Positions 1 through 7,038 of a DNA stretch of 14,220 bases are shown here, piece after piece. Origin of the DNA: Promethearchaeota archaeon (lineage in GTDB: Archaea; Asgardarchaeota; Lokiarchaeia; Sigyniarchaeales; Promethearchaeaceae); the NCBI GenBank assembly GCA_014729055.1, contig WJKO01000210.1:1-14220 (forward strand), written 5' to 3'. A program made the position numbers and the translations under genes. Each line of letters begins with the position of its first letter. Positions within the stretch are counted from its first letter, which is position 1. The notes below the pieces were generated by a model. It was not told where the DNA came from. It did no database searches and saw only the letters and a list, made by a program, of their open reading frames with translations.

Positions 1-2
1 CC

Positions 3-137
3 ATTACACAGAGCATTACATATCTAGATTCTCTGAGAATTAGAGATGAATTGCAGAGGATTTCTGAACATTATACGAAAAATGAGAAGATAGATTTGGA
101 GCAATCTTGGAAACTAATTAAACTTATTCTTGAATAA
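3..137 (+). CDS. C-terminal end of an unidentified protein (5' end outside window)
   Basis: An open frame enters from the left edge and stops at TAA 135-137, giving about 44 residues. They begin ITQSITYLDSLRIRD, end WKLIKLILE, and look alpha-helical and charged. There is no in-window start codon with a ribosome site, so this is the tail of a longer gene. The stretch is too short to assign a family. It shares strand and direction with the sugar-isomerase-like gene that follows, but the 82-bp gap holds its own TATA-like box, so the two need not be one transcript. The alternative, a chance open frame, is possible, but coding-like composition and a stop just before a pyrimidine-rich tract favour a real gene end. 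Confidence 0.55.
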   Translation: MTQSITYLDSLRIRDELQRISEHYTKNEKIDLEQSWKLIKLILE

Positions 138-167
138 ATTTACCTCTTCATTTCATTTCTTCATTTT
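138..167 (+). terminator. Pyrimidine-rich tract, possible archaeal terminator
   Basis: Directly after the stop codon at 135-137 the + strand becomes T- and C-rich, with several short T runs (for example at 151-153, 156-158 and 164-167). Archaeal transcription commonly ends in such T-rich tracts without a hairpin. No hairpin is visible, so the call rests on composition and position only. Confidence 0.25.
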
Positions 168-210
168 AAAAATATTAAAATGCCTATAAGTCGAAATATG
201 ACATAGGTGG
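164..210 (+). promoter_or_regulatory. TATA-like box and Shine-Dalgarno before the isomerase-like gene
   Basis: An A/T element (TTTTAAAAATATTAAAA, about 164-180) lies 25-30 bp ahead of a strong AGGTGG Shine-Dalgarno at 205-210, which ends 9 bases before the TTG at 220. This geometry fits archaeal initiation around 195-200 with a short leader. The ribosome site is what fixes the TTG start; the only nearby ATG (198-200) runs into a stop after one codon. The TATA call is by eye. Confidence 0.4.
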
Positions 211-219
211 AATCTAAAT

Positions 220-1536
220 TTGTATATTAAACCAAAAATCGGATTTCTAACGGTTTTTCATCCCTTTGAAGAAGGTGCGGATAAAGCGCAAGAATTGCAT
301 AATAGTTGTCTGAAATCACTGAATAAATTGGATATCGATATTATTAACCATAAAAATCCTGTTTCAGAAGCCTCTGAATCTGCAGTTGTAGGAGAACATT
401 TTAGAAAAAAAAACGTCGATGCTGTTGTTATTTTACTGGCAACATGGTCATCTGATAATTTACTTTTAGATCTCACGGCGGTATGTGAAGTTCCGATAAT
501 TAACTGGGGTTTGGAGGACATTAATTCTGGGAGTATGTGTGGTGCTCAACAATTTAATGCGGTACTCAAAGAATTAGAGTATCCTTGCACATTTGTTTAT
601 AAAAACAACAATTTATCTCTGATTAATATGTACAAATATTTCATTAGCGTAGCGATGGTTAATGCACTAAAAATGACGAAGTTTGGGCTTATCGGAAGCC
701 GAACCCAAGGGATGTCCGAAGTAATTTGTGATGAATTTTCCGTTAGAGATGTTTTTGGTTCGAGAATTGTCAGTATTGGATTGGATATATTTAAAAGATC
801 AGTGGAAAGCCAAAACACGAATGATTATCGGTCAGTTCTTGAGGAAATTAAGACCAATATACGCAATATCAACGTAACTGATGAAGAACTTGAACATGCA
901 ATTAAAAATTATGCGGCACTAAAAGAATTCATTGAAGAACAGGAATTAGATGGCGTAACAATTGAATGTTATCCGAATTATATGGGCGAAGTCTGTCTTG
1001 GGTTCAGTTTATTAGCAGATGAAGGATATGTAGGTGCTTGTGAAGGAGATATTAATTCAGCAATTTTAATGTGGATTATGCAAAATTTATCAAAATCTCC
1101 AGTTAATCACATAGATCCATTATATTTATATGATGAGGATGATAGCATTGTCGGATCTCATTGTGGATGCACTTCTGTATTTTTAGCCGATGATTTAGAC
1201 GCCGTTGAAATAAGCCATGTGCGTTTGGCAGATAAAGGTGTATGTATGATGTATTCATGTAAGCCTGGAGCCGTGACCATGGCGAATCTGATTGGTAGAA
1301 AAGGAACATACCGAATGGCCGTAATTACTGGAAATGCCATACGAACTGAACGAGCATTTCCAGGCACTCCCGTGCGAGTACAATTACCTTTTAGTAACCA
1401 AGCGTTTCTTGATTTAGTTGAGATTGGAGGATTTGGACACCATTGGGTTGTTGCATATGGTGATATATCCACGGAGTTGTTGAAATTAGGTGATTTACTT
1501 GAAATTAGCACCTTATATTTTAATAATCAAGTTTAG
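220..1536 (+). CDS. L-fucose/L-arabinose isomerase-like protein (COG2407 family)
   Basis: Probable cytoplasmic aldose-ketose isomerase or relative, 438 aa, starting at TTG with an AGGTGG ribosome site 9 bases upstream. The first ~170 residues look like the Rossmann-type N-terminal domains (IGFLTVFHPF near the start, AVVILLATW near residue 70). The C-terminal half has the family's metal-site pattern: E249 in IECYP, E275 and D277 in CEGDIN, and H407/H408 in GFGHHW. The 28-residue gap between E249 and D277 resembles the spacing of the two metal-binding acids in L-arabinose isomerases. At 438 aa it is shorter than E. coli FucI (about 590) but normal for the archaeal/COG2407 group. It leads a same-strand run with two amidohydrolases and a URO-D-like protein, which suggests sugar or sugar-derivative catabolism. 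The exact sugar is unknown. Family call is firm, activity is inference. Confidence 0.8.
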   Translation: MYIKPKIGFLTVFHPFEEGADKAQELHNSCLKSLNKLDIDIINHKNPVSEASESAVVGEHFRKKNVDAVVILLATWSSDNLLLDLTAVCEVPIINWGLEDINSGSMCGAQQFNAVLKELEYPCTFVYKNNNLSLINMYKYFISVAMVNALKMTKFGLIGSRTQGMSEVICDEFSVRDVFGSRIVSIGLDIFKRSVESQNTNDYRSVLEEIKTNIRNINVTDEELEHAIKNYAALKEFIEEQELDGVTIECYPNYMGEVCLGFSLLADEGYVGACEGDINSAILMWIMQNLSKSPVNHIDPLYLYDEDDSIVGSHCGCTSVFLADDLDAVEISHVRLADKGVCMMYSCKPGAVTMANLIGRKGTYRMAVITGNAIRTERAFPGTPVRVQLPFSNQAFLDLVEIGGFGHHWVVAYGDISTELLKLGDLLEISTLYFNNQV

Positions 1537-1561
1537 TATCAAATTTAGTGCATAGACAAAA

Positions 1562-1638
1562 ATGATTGAAAAAATGATTGAGAAAAATGATTGAGAAAAA
1601 TGATTGAGAAAAATGATTGAGAAAAATGATTGAGAAAA
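1562..1638 (+). repeat. Six-unit tandem repeat (12/13 bp), each unit with a start codon
   Basis: One 12-bp unit (ATGATTGAAAAA, 1562-1573) is followed by five 13-bp units ATGATTGAGAAAA starting at 1574, 1587, 1600, 1613 and 1626. A decayed copy, with ATA replacing ATG, begins at 1639. Because 13 is not a multiple of 3, successive ATGs fall in different frames. Units three apart are in phase, but each earlier ATG reads only MIEKND and then TGA. Only the last ATG (1626) opens into the amidohydrolase gene. The first nine bases of the unit also match the start of the next gene (2480-2488). Such a repeat should gain or lose units by strand slippage. Confidence 0.9.
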
Positions 1639-2483
1639 ATAATTCGTTGGTGAAAATTCCAAATCCGCAAGATTTTAAGTATAAAATTCACGATTTTCAT
1701 TGTCATTTAGCGGAAGATCTGGGACAAAATCAAACAAGATATGGAATTCGCTCTATGTGCATTATGCCGAGTTGGAAAAATTGGAGAAATATAGATGTTA
1801 TAGATTTTAGTAAGGAGGAGAATAACGATTTCGTCAATTCAACAGAATATATAAATAAATTATCTGATATCGAGAGTTCCATCAAGAAGTGGCATGGAAA
1901 AATATATAGATTTATTCCAGTGAACTTTAATAAACCTAAAGAAGAATTCAATAGATCCTTGGATTCTTTAGAGATAACAGGATTAAAACTCCATCCTTTG
2001 CAAAATTTTAAAATTAATCATAACACGTTGGATCCTTATTTTAATCAAGCTGAAAAGCGAAATTTAATCATATATATTCATACTGATTGGATTCCATCCA
2101 CAGAATATGGGAAAGTGAAGAATTTAATGCCCGATACATTTTGTAAAATTGCTGAAATGTACCCTCAAGTTACCATGATCATGGGACATTCGGGATTCAA
2201 CGATTCGTATGTAAATGTATGGAAATATGTCAAGAAATATACAAATATTTACGCAGAAACATCTTGTGCCCCCACGCCATCAGAATTAGAAAAAATCGTC
2301 TATAAAGCCGATCCTAAACGAATTCTATTTGGTAGCAGTTATCCTTTAAGTCATACAGCGGGAGAGATTATAAAGATAACGAAAATGCTAAAAGTCACTG
2401 AACCGCAAAAAAAAGCAATATTTTACGATAATGCCGCTAGATTATTAAACGATAGACCATGCGTAGAGGTGAACGATAAATGA
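1626..2483 (+). CDS. Amidohydrolase-2 (COG2159) family protein, catalytic Asp replaced by Ser
   Basis: A 285-aa TIM-barrel metal-dependent hydrolase homologue, likely cytoplasmic. Counting from ATG 1626, visible family motifs are D23-x-H25-x-H27 at the first strand, K121-L-H123-P, H152 in IYIHTDW and H188 in MGHSG. The last motif, usually GSD-x-P with the catalytic or metal-binding Asp, reads FGSSYP here, with S238 at the Asp position. It may therefore be inactive, use another residue, or serve as a partner of the intact paralogue that overlaps it by 4 bp. ATG 1626 is chosen as the start because it is the only repeat-borne ATG whose frame stays open; a TTG at 1617 is in frame but has no ribosome site. 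Family members include decarboxylases (ACMSD-like) and lactone or amide hydrolases, so the reaction is not determined. Confidence 0.8.
   Translation: MIEKNNSLVKIPNPQDFKYKIHDFHCHLAEDLGQNQTRYGIRSMCIMPSWKNWRNIDVIDFSKEENNDFVNSTEYINKLSDIESSIKKWHGKIYRFIPVNFNKPKEEFNRSLDSLEITGLKLHPLQNFKINHNTLDPYFNQAEKRNLIIYIHTDWIPSTEYGKVKNLMPDTFCKIAEMYPQVTMIMGHSGFNDSYVNVWKYVKKYTNIYAETSCAPTPSELEKIVYKADPKRILFGSSYPLSHTAGEIIKITKMLKVTEPQKKAIFYDNAARLLNDRPCVEVNDK
2465..2472 (+). promoter_or_regulatory. Shine-Dalgarno for the second amidohydrolase
   Basis: AGAGGTGA lies inside the last codons of the preceding gene and ends 7 bases before ATG 2480, close to a full match to the 16S anti-Shine-Dalgarno. It fixes the start of the downstream gene at the ATGA overlap and indicates translational coupling of the two amidohydrolases. 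Confidence 0.75.
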
Positions 2484-3316
2484 TTGAGTATGATGGCGTT
2501 CAATATAAGGTGTTTGATGCTCATACTCATTGGTCTCCCCTGATGAGTAAGATATTGCGTCCCGTATTGGAATTACTCAGCATAAATGAGATCTTAGACT
2601 TCGCATATAGTAATTGGAAACGGATTAAAAAGCAATCTTCTGGAAGGCGGGATATGAAGATAAATATGTATTCGGAATTATTAGATTTTTACGGCATTGA
2701 TAAAGCAGTATGTTTACCCGTGTTTGGATTTGATGTAAAATTCTCTATTGAATGTGAAAAAAAATATCCAGATAAAATTATTGGTTTTGGAGGGGTCAAA
2801 CCCCGTGCAAGTAACAGGAAATTAGAGAAATCATTTGAGTTTTTGAAAGAATCTAAAGTAAAAGGTATTAAACTCCATGCTCAATATAATAATTTTAATG
2901 TAAAGTTACACGAGAATGAACTTCGACGTGTTTTTCAATTTTTAGAGGAAGAAAATATGGTCGCTCTCTTTCACACAGGGTCTCACTTTGATATAAAAGA
3001 CTTAACGCCCATATTGAAGGATTATGAAGAATTAATCGTGGTATTGGGTCATATGGGGTTGGGACCACAAGCAGACCAAGCCATTGACTGTGCTCTTAAA
3101 AATGAAAACGTATATCTTGAGACGTCGGGGCAGCCTTATGATTATTTAATTCGTTATGCTATTAGGAACAAGGACATTGGGGTTGGTCGTGTATTATATG
3201 GATCCGATCTGCCAACATTAGACCCAACCGTTGAAATGATGAAAATCTTAAGTTTACCTATATCTGAAGAAGAAAAGCAAGCAATATTTTGGAACAATGC
3301 AGTAAAAATAATGTGA
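2480..3316 (+). CDS. Amidohydrolase-2 (COG2159) family metal-dependent hydrolase, intact active site
   Basis: A 278-aa cytoplasmic TIM-barrel hydrolase. The family's metal and catalytic residues are all visible: D13-x-H15-x-H17 (FDAHTHW), K131-L-H133 (GIKLHA), H165 (ALFHTGSH), H191 (LGHMG) and D243 in LYGSDLP. The start overlaps the stop of the preceding paralogue (ATGA at 2480-2483) and has a strong ribosome site. The two proteins therefore come from one message in coupled fashion, probably in similar amounts, which would suit a heteromeric complex of one active and one degenerate subunit. That complex is inference. Related families hydrolyse sugar lactones or decarboxylate aromatic or unsaturated acids; next to an isomerase-like gene, a sugar-acid or lactone substrate is plausible but unproven. 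Confidence 0.85.
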   Translation: MIEYDGVQYKVFDAHTHWSPLMSKILRPVLELLSINEILDFAYSNWKRIKKQSSGRRDMKINMYSELLDFYGIDKAVCLPVFGFDVKFSIECEKKYPDKIIGFGGVKPRASNRKLEKSFEFLKESKVKGIKLHAQYNNFNVKLHENELRRVFQFLEEENMVALFHTGSHFDIKDLTPILKDYEELIVVLGHMGLGPQADQAIDCALKNENVYLETSGQPYDYLIRYAIRNKDIGVGRVLYGSDLPTLDPTVEMMKILSLPISEEEKQAIFWNNAVKIM

Positions 3317-3333
3317 ACTGATTGTTGTAAAAA

Positions 3334-3360
3334 TTATATAAAATACTTAAACTCTGAGGA
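3334..3360 (+). promoter_or_regulatory. TATA-like sequence and Shine-Dalgarno before the URO-D-like gene
   Basis: TTATATAAAA begins at 3334 in the 51-bp gap after the second amidohydrolase. GAGGA at 3356-3360 lies 7 bases before ATG 3368. The ribosome site is convincing. The TATA-like element is too close to it for a clean separate promoter, so co-transcription from upstream remains the simpler reading. Confidence 0.4.
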
Positions 3361-3367
3361 ATATTCT

Positions 3368-4438
3368 ATGGAAGACTGGAAACATTGGTACCCGAACAAA
3401 ATGCATAAGGTAAACTATGTAAAAGCCGTTGAATTCAACTATCCTAGTTGGATTCCTTGTGAAATCAGTATTTTTCCCGCCGTCAGGATAAAATATGGAG
3501 AAGCGTTGGAAGACATTATCTTAAAATATCCATTTATTTTTGGGAAATATAAAAAAGGAGTAGTTAAATTAATGAAACTGCCCAAATATCACCGACCCGA
3601 TACTTATAATAGAGATAATTGGGATTGCTTGTGGTATACCTCGAAAGGCGGTTATGAAGGACAAGTTGTCGAACATCCTCTTGAGAATTGGAGTAATTTT
3701 AACACTTATTCCCCACCTGATCCGAAGAAATACTCTGAAAGAGGTCGTAACCACTGGTTCCTAGCGCGGCTAGGGTTCTGGGTAGCTCGGAGAAAAGGGA
3801 TGCTTATACCTGGAACTGGTGAACGACTTTTTGATCGTTTATATTTTTTACGTGGATTCAAAAATCTAATGATTGATATTGCTACTGATAGCCCAAAAAT
3901 TACTGAATTGGTTAATATGCTAACTGAACATGAATTAAAACTAATAAAATTATGGTTGAAATTGAATGTAGACATTATTTATTTCCATACTGATATAGGA
4001 ACTCAATCTAGGTTGATGATTCCACCAGCTAAGTTCAGAAAGCATATAAAACCTATGTTTACCAAATTGTTCCAGACATGTCGTAAAGAAGGTGTCATTG
4101 TTTACTTAAGTTCAGACGGGAATCTGCTGGAGATAGTCGATGACTTAATAGAATCGGGGGTTTCTATTCATGATCCTCAAGTTAGGGCTTGCACTCTAGA
4201 GGGTATAAAGAAACACTATAAAGGCAAAATGTGTATAGATTTAGATTTAGACAGGCAGTTATTTCCTTTCGCTACACCGGCACAGATTAAGAAACATATC
4301 AAGGAATCTGTTGAGTTGTTAAACACCTCCGAAGGGGGTTTTATGATGAAAGCGGAGTTTAGCGACACAAATATTCCTTTAGAAAATATTGAAGCTACTT
4401 GTGAAGCGTTCATGGAATTTTGTTTTCCTCGTGCTTAA
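3368..4438 (+). CDS. Uroporphyrinogen decarboxylase (URO-D)/MtaA-superfamily protein
   Basis: A 356-aa soluble protein with the layout of URO-D-superfamily TIM barrels, which include haem-pathway decarboxylases and corrinoid or methyl-group methyltransferases such as MtaA. Recognisable parts are the substrate-side segment VDIIYFHTDIGTQSRL (about 198-213), IPPAKFRKHIKP after it, and the C-terminal strand motif VYLSSDGNLLEIVDDLIESGV (about 245-265). In methyltransferase members this motif carries a His-x-Cys zinc ligand pair (HxCGN), and in other non-haem members HSDGN. Here it is SSDGN, so the first ligand is Ser248. It is therefore neither a haem enzyme by context nor an obvious zinc methyltransferase. 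As the last gene of a catabolic run, it may act on a product of the isomerase and amidohydrolases. Its stop overlaps that of the convergent surface-hydrolase gene by the sequence TTAA. Confidence 0.75.
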   Translation: MEDWKHWYPNKMHKVNYVKAVEFNYPSWIPCEISIFPAVRIKYGEALEDIILKYPFIFGKYKKGVVKLMKLPKYHRPDTYNRDNWDCLWYTSKGGYEGQVVEHPLENWSNFNTYSPPDPKKYSERGRNHWFLARLGFWVARRKGMLIPGTGERLFDRLYFLRGFKNLMIDIATDSPKITELVNMLTEHELKLIKLWLKLNVDIIYFHTDIGTQSRLMIPPAKFRKHIKPMFTKLFQTCRKEGVIVYLSSDGNLLEIVDDLIESGVSIHDPQVRACTLEGIKKHYKGKMCIDLDLDRQLFPFATPAQIKKHIKESVELLNTSEGGFMMKAEFSDTNIPLENIEATCEAFMEFCFPRA

Positions 4439-7038
4439 GCGTTGAAATCCCAATCATCCTCATCTTCAAAAAAACCATCTTGGGGACCTTCAGTCTCTAA
4501 TGCGTTCTCTGGTCTTTCTTTCAATTCATTCTCCAATCCATCTATGCTGTCTTTAACCTCTTCCCCTATGCTTTTATTCTCCTCCTCTTCGTCTTGCCCT
4601 TGCCCATCGCTCTTTTTTCCATCTTCCTTTTTCAATTTTTCTCCATCTACCAATTCATCGTCAGATAATTTCTCATTCGTATCTTTTTCTTCGATATCCT
4701 CTTCCAGTTCATAATTGGATATAATATGTTTAAGGTTATCCATTCTGTTTTTATTTTGATAAATTTTATACGTAAACCCGATGGCTAAAGCCGCAGCAGC
4801 TACGATACCTGCTATGATATAAGGAAGATAATTACCAAGTCCGCCATTTTCATTTTTTACCGTAACGAAGCGATTATCCGAGGGCGCTGAATAACCGCCA
4901 TCGTTAGTAGCTACCACAGAGTAGTAATAATCTCCGTCTTCTACATTATCATCTGTATAAGCCGTACTTTCACCGTTATAAATAGGATCCAAATCATCTA
5001 TATTTGTATAATTAATTTCTTGCTGGCTTCTATAGAGTTTAAATTGCGTTGCTTTACTTGGTTTACTCCATTCAAGACTAACTTGACCATTTGTGCCGGG
5101 CGCTACACCTTTAAGAAACAAAGCTGGACTTGTTGGGTTATCGGGGATTCTGACGATTAAATAATCATTATTTGAGATACCAGAGTCGCCATCCCCGTTA
5201 TATGCAACAACAGCGTACTGATAATATCCATTTTCGAGATCATTATCTTCATATGCTATGTTATTGCCGGTATAGATAGGTGTTAATGATGTTATAGATG
5301 TTTCATTAATTTCATTTGTATGTCTGAAAAGTTTATATCCCGTTGCGTCATCTATTGAAGACCAACTCAAAGTGGCATTGCCTGATGTACTGGAATGCGG
5401 ATCAATCTCGGTAAGCACTGGTGTTTCTGGAGGTGCTGGCAGATCGACAACGACAGATCTACAGTCTGATAGAATTGAATCGCCTCCATCATTATACGCA
5501 ATCAATGCGTAGTAGTATGTGTCTTCGCTTAGATTTGTATCATTGTATGTTAAATCACTGCCCGTATAGATTGGTGATAGCGATGAAATGGATTCGGATG
5601 TTATTGTATTGGTATCTCTATATAGCCGATATCCATCAGCTTCTACGATGGCATCCCATTCTAACTCCACCTCACCAGTCGTGCTTATGCTGGGATCAAT
5701 TGTGTGTAAATTCGGCTTTGACGGAGGTGAGGGGATCTCTACATCTACCCATTCATTATCTGATAAATCACTATCTCCGCCTTCATTATTAGCAATGAGC
5801 ACATAATAATAACGATCATTGGTTAAATCTTCATCATAATATGATACACTAATTCCGTCATATATTGGACTTAACTCCCCAACCGTTCCAGTGGTTATAT
5901 CGGCAGTATCTCGGTATAATTGATAAGTATCTGCTTCCGCTACTGGATCCCAAGTTATCCATATATCTCCGGTTGTACTAGGATTTGGGCTAATGGAATC
6001 TAATACTGGTTTTGCTGGTGGATTGGTGGACTCTAATTCCACATTAACCGATTTACAATATGACACAGGGCTTTCACCATCTCCATTGTATGCAACAACC
6101 GCATAATAGTATTTTCCATCAACTAAACCATCATCATCGTAGCTTGTTGATGCGCCAGTATAGATGGGACTCAGACTATCTACGGAACTTTCTGTTATAT
6201 AACTCAGATCTCGGTAAAGTTTATATCCTGTTGCACCAGTTTCTGAGCTCCATGATAAATCGATATCTCCAGTAGTGCTCGGATTTGGTGAAATCGCGTT
6301 TAATTCAGGAGTGTTAGGACCAATTACAGGTGGCGTTAGATATCCTGAAGTTATTGGAAGTTTTATGTAGGAAGGATAATCAGGTGACAATAAAATGCTA
6401 TTATTCGCGATGTTATAAGAACTCCAGTCTGAGAAAAAGAGCGGAATAATATTTTGTGCTTTATTTGGATTTCTTTGACTTTTTGGAAAATTCGAACTCG
6501 TTACTAATACTTTAATTTTATGCCCTGGCTGGAATTTCCAGGCTCTTGACCACAAATCTACATCCAAAGCATAAGTCACACCTTCTGACATCCAGGTGGT
6601 AGTATCCCATCCATTCATACGACATGCTCGTACAATCCCGTCGTTAAGTAACATCTCACGACCATCTGGAAAGACATCTATCAATTTAACTACGAAATCC
6701 GTATCGGAACAATTACTTTGCACGTACAATTTGGCATTTATTTTCCCTACAAATTCATATCCAGATGTAAGCGTATCTGAGACAAAACTAATAACATCAT
6801 TTCTTTGCGTAATATCAGGTAGATTGTTTTCTGGTTTCCATCCATTTATTCCCCTTTGATCAGTAATACCTTGACCGATAGGACTCCCGTCCTCATAGCT
6901 GCTATCACCAAGATTTTTACCACCGTTCGTAGGACAAGGAGTAACGGGATTATATAAATACCACTGAATATAGTCTTTTTGGGTTGGATTTAATTTTAAG
7001 TTGCCATTCCACTGGTTTGAACAGGCCAGAAATACCAT
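4435..7038 (-). CDS. C-terminal part of secreted CocE/NonD hydrolase: beta-sandwich, five FN3-like repeats, TM anchor, acidic tail
   Basis: This frame continues the hydrolase gene after a -1 shift near 6999, so the ATG at 7038 is unlikely to be a start; it has no ribosome site and lies inside the enzyme. Counting from 7038, residues ~20-235 match the C-terminal beta-sandwich of X-Pro dipeptidyl-peptidase/CocE enzymes (NPVTPCPTNGGKNL, then the GREMLLNDGIVRA segment). Five FN3-like repeats of 95-98 aa follow (about 243-337, 340-436, 438-534, 536-632, 634-729), with recurrent PNPSTTGDI, GYKLYRD, LSPIYTG and YYYAVVAYNGDG motifs. One TM helix (about 736-758) is followed by about 108 cytoplasmic residues rich in Glu and Asp, ending DEDDWDFNA. 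The repeats probably hold the enzyme away from the membrane or bind partners. The tail could contact cytoplasmic proteins; this is inference. Confidence 0.8.
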   Translation of the reverse strand: MVFLACSNQWNGNLKLNPTQKDYIQWYLYNPVTPCPTNGGKNLGDSSYEDGSPIGQGITDQRGINGWKPENNLPDITQRNDVISFVSDTLTSGYEFVGKINAKLYVQSNCSDTDFVVKLIDVFPDGREMLLNDGIVRACRMNGWDTTTWMSEGVTYALDVDLWSRAWKFQPGHKIKVLVTSSNFPKSQRNPNKAQNIIPLFFSDWSSYNIANNSILLSPDYPSYIKLPITSGYLTPPVIGPNTPELNAISPNPSTTGDIDLSWSSETGATGYKLYRDLSYITESSVDSLSPIYTGASTSYDDDGLVDGKYYYAVVAYNGDGESPVSYCKSVNVELESTNPPAKPVLDSISPNPSTTGDIWITWDPVAEADTYQLYRDTADITTGTVGELSPIYDGISVSYYDEDLTNDRYYYVLIANNEGGDSDLSDNEWVDVEIPSPPSKPNLHTIDPSISTTGEVELEWDAIVEADGYRLYRDTNTITSESISSLSPIYTGSDLTYNDTNLSEDTYYYALIAYNDGGDSILSDCRSVVVDLPAPPETPVLTEIDPHSSTSGNATLSWSSIDDATGYKLFRHTNEINETSITSLTPIYTGNNIAYEDNDLENGYYQYAVVAYNGDGDSGISNNDYLIVRIPDNPTSPALFLKGVAPGTNGQVSLEWSKPSKATQFKLYRSQQEINYTNIDDLDPIYNGESTAYTDDNVEDGDYYYSVVATNDGGYSAPSDNRFVTVKNENGGLGNYLPYIIAGIVAAAALAIGFTYKIYQNKNRMDNLKHIISNYELEEDIEEKDTNEKLSDDELVDGEKLKKEDGKKSDGQGQDEEEENKSIGEEVKDSIDGLENELKERPENALETEGPQDGFFEDEDDWDFNA
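4852..6312 (-). repeat. Five tandem FN3-like domain repeats (protein-level)
   Basis: The coding strand carries five consecutive copies of a roughly 290-295-bp unit encoding FN3-like domains. Repeats 1 and 2 share SISPNPSTTGDI almost exactly, and all five share the L/I-x-P-I-Y-x-G and YYY/YQY segments, so they arose by internal duplication. Repeat 5 is the most diverged and has lost the STTGD motif. The array is flanked by the hydrolase beta-sandwich on one side and the TM helix on the other. Confidence 0.85.
6996..7038 (-). other. Frameshift joining the two halves of the hydrolase gene
   Basis: The upstream frame ends ...TSGMAT and then TAA (6996-6998). The frame one base back continues LKLNPTQKDY and then the rest of the enzyme. 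Adding one base at the ACTTAA site (about 6998-6999), or slipping back one base there, restores the text TSGMATLKLNPTQKDY, which fits the family's spacing between SWPV and the YNPVTPCPTNGG segment. Possible causes are a genuine inactivating deletion in a short T run, a base-call or assembly error, or recoding. No classical slippery heptamer is present at the stop; ACAAAAATGG at about 7035-7044 is a weak one. Confidence 0.8.

Noticed and set aside
1617..1619. TTG as start of the first amidohydrolase
   Set aside because: It adds only three residues (MRK) and has no ribosome site; ATG 1626 in the last repeat unit is simpler.
1562..1641. CRISPR-like or coding repeat
   Set aside because: Units are directly adjacent without spacers and contain stops in every frame except after the last ATG; it is a simple tandem repeat.
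4442..4714. Serine-rich + strand frame at the end of the surface hydrolase gene
   Set aside because: It is the complement of the Glu/Asp-rich tail codons, so the Ser run is a by-product.
5421..5806. Open reading frames on the + strand opposite the FN3 repeats
   Set aside because: They are antisense to a repeat-rich coding region, have odd composition (His, Tyr and Ser rich), and no ribosome site or recognisable domain.
7036..7038. ATG as a real start of a separate FN3 protein
   Set aside because: No ribosome site or promoter is present, and the encoded N-terminus begins in the middle of the CocE beta-sandwich; a frameshift of one gene explains both frames.
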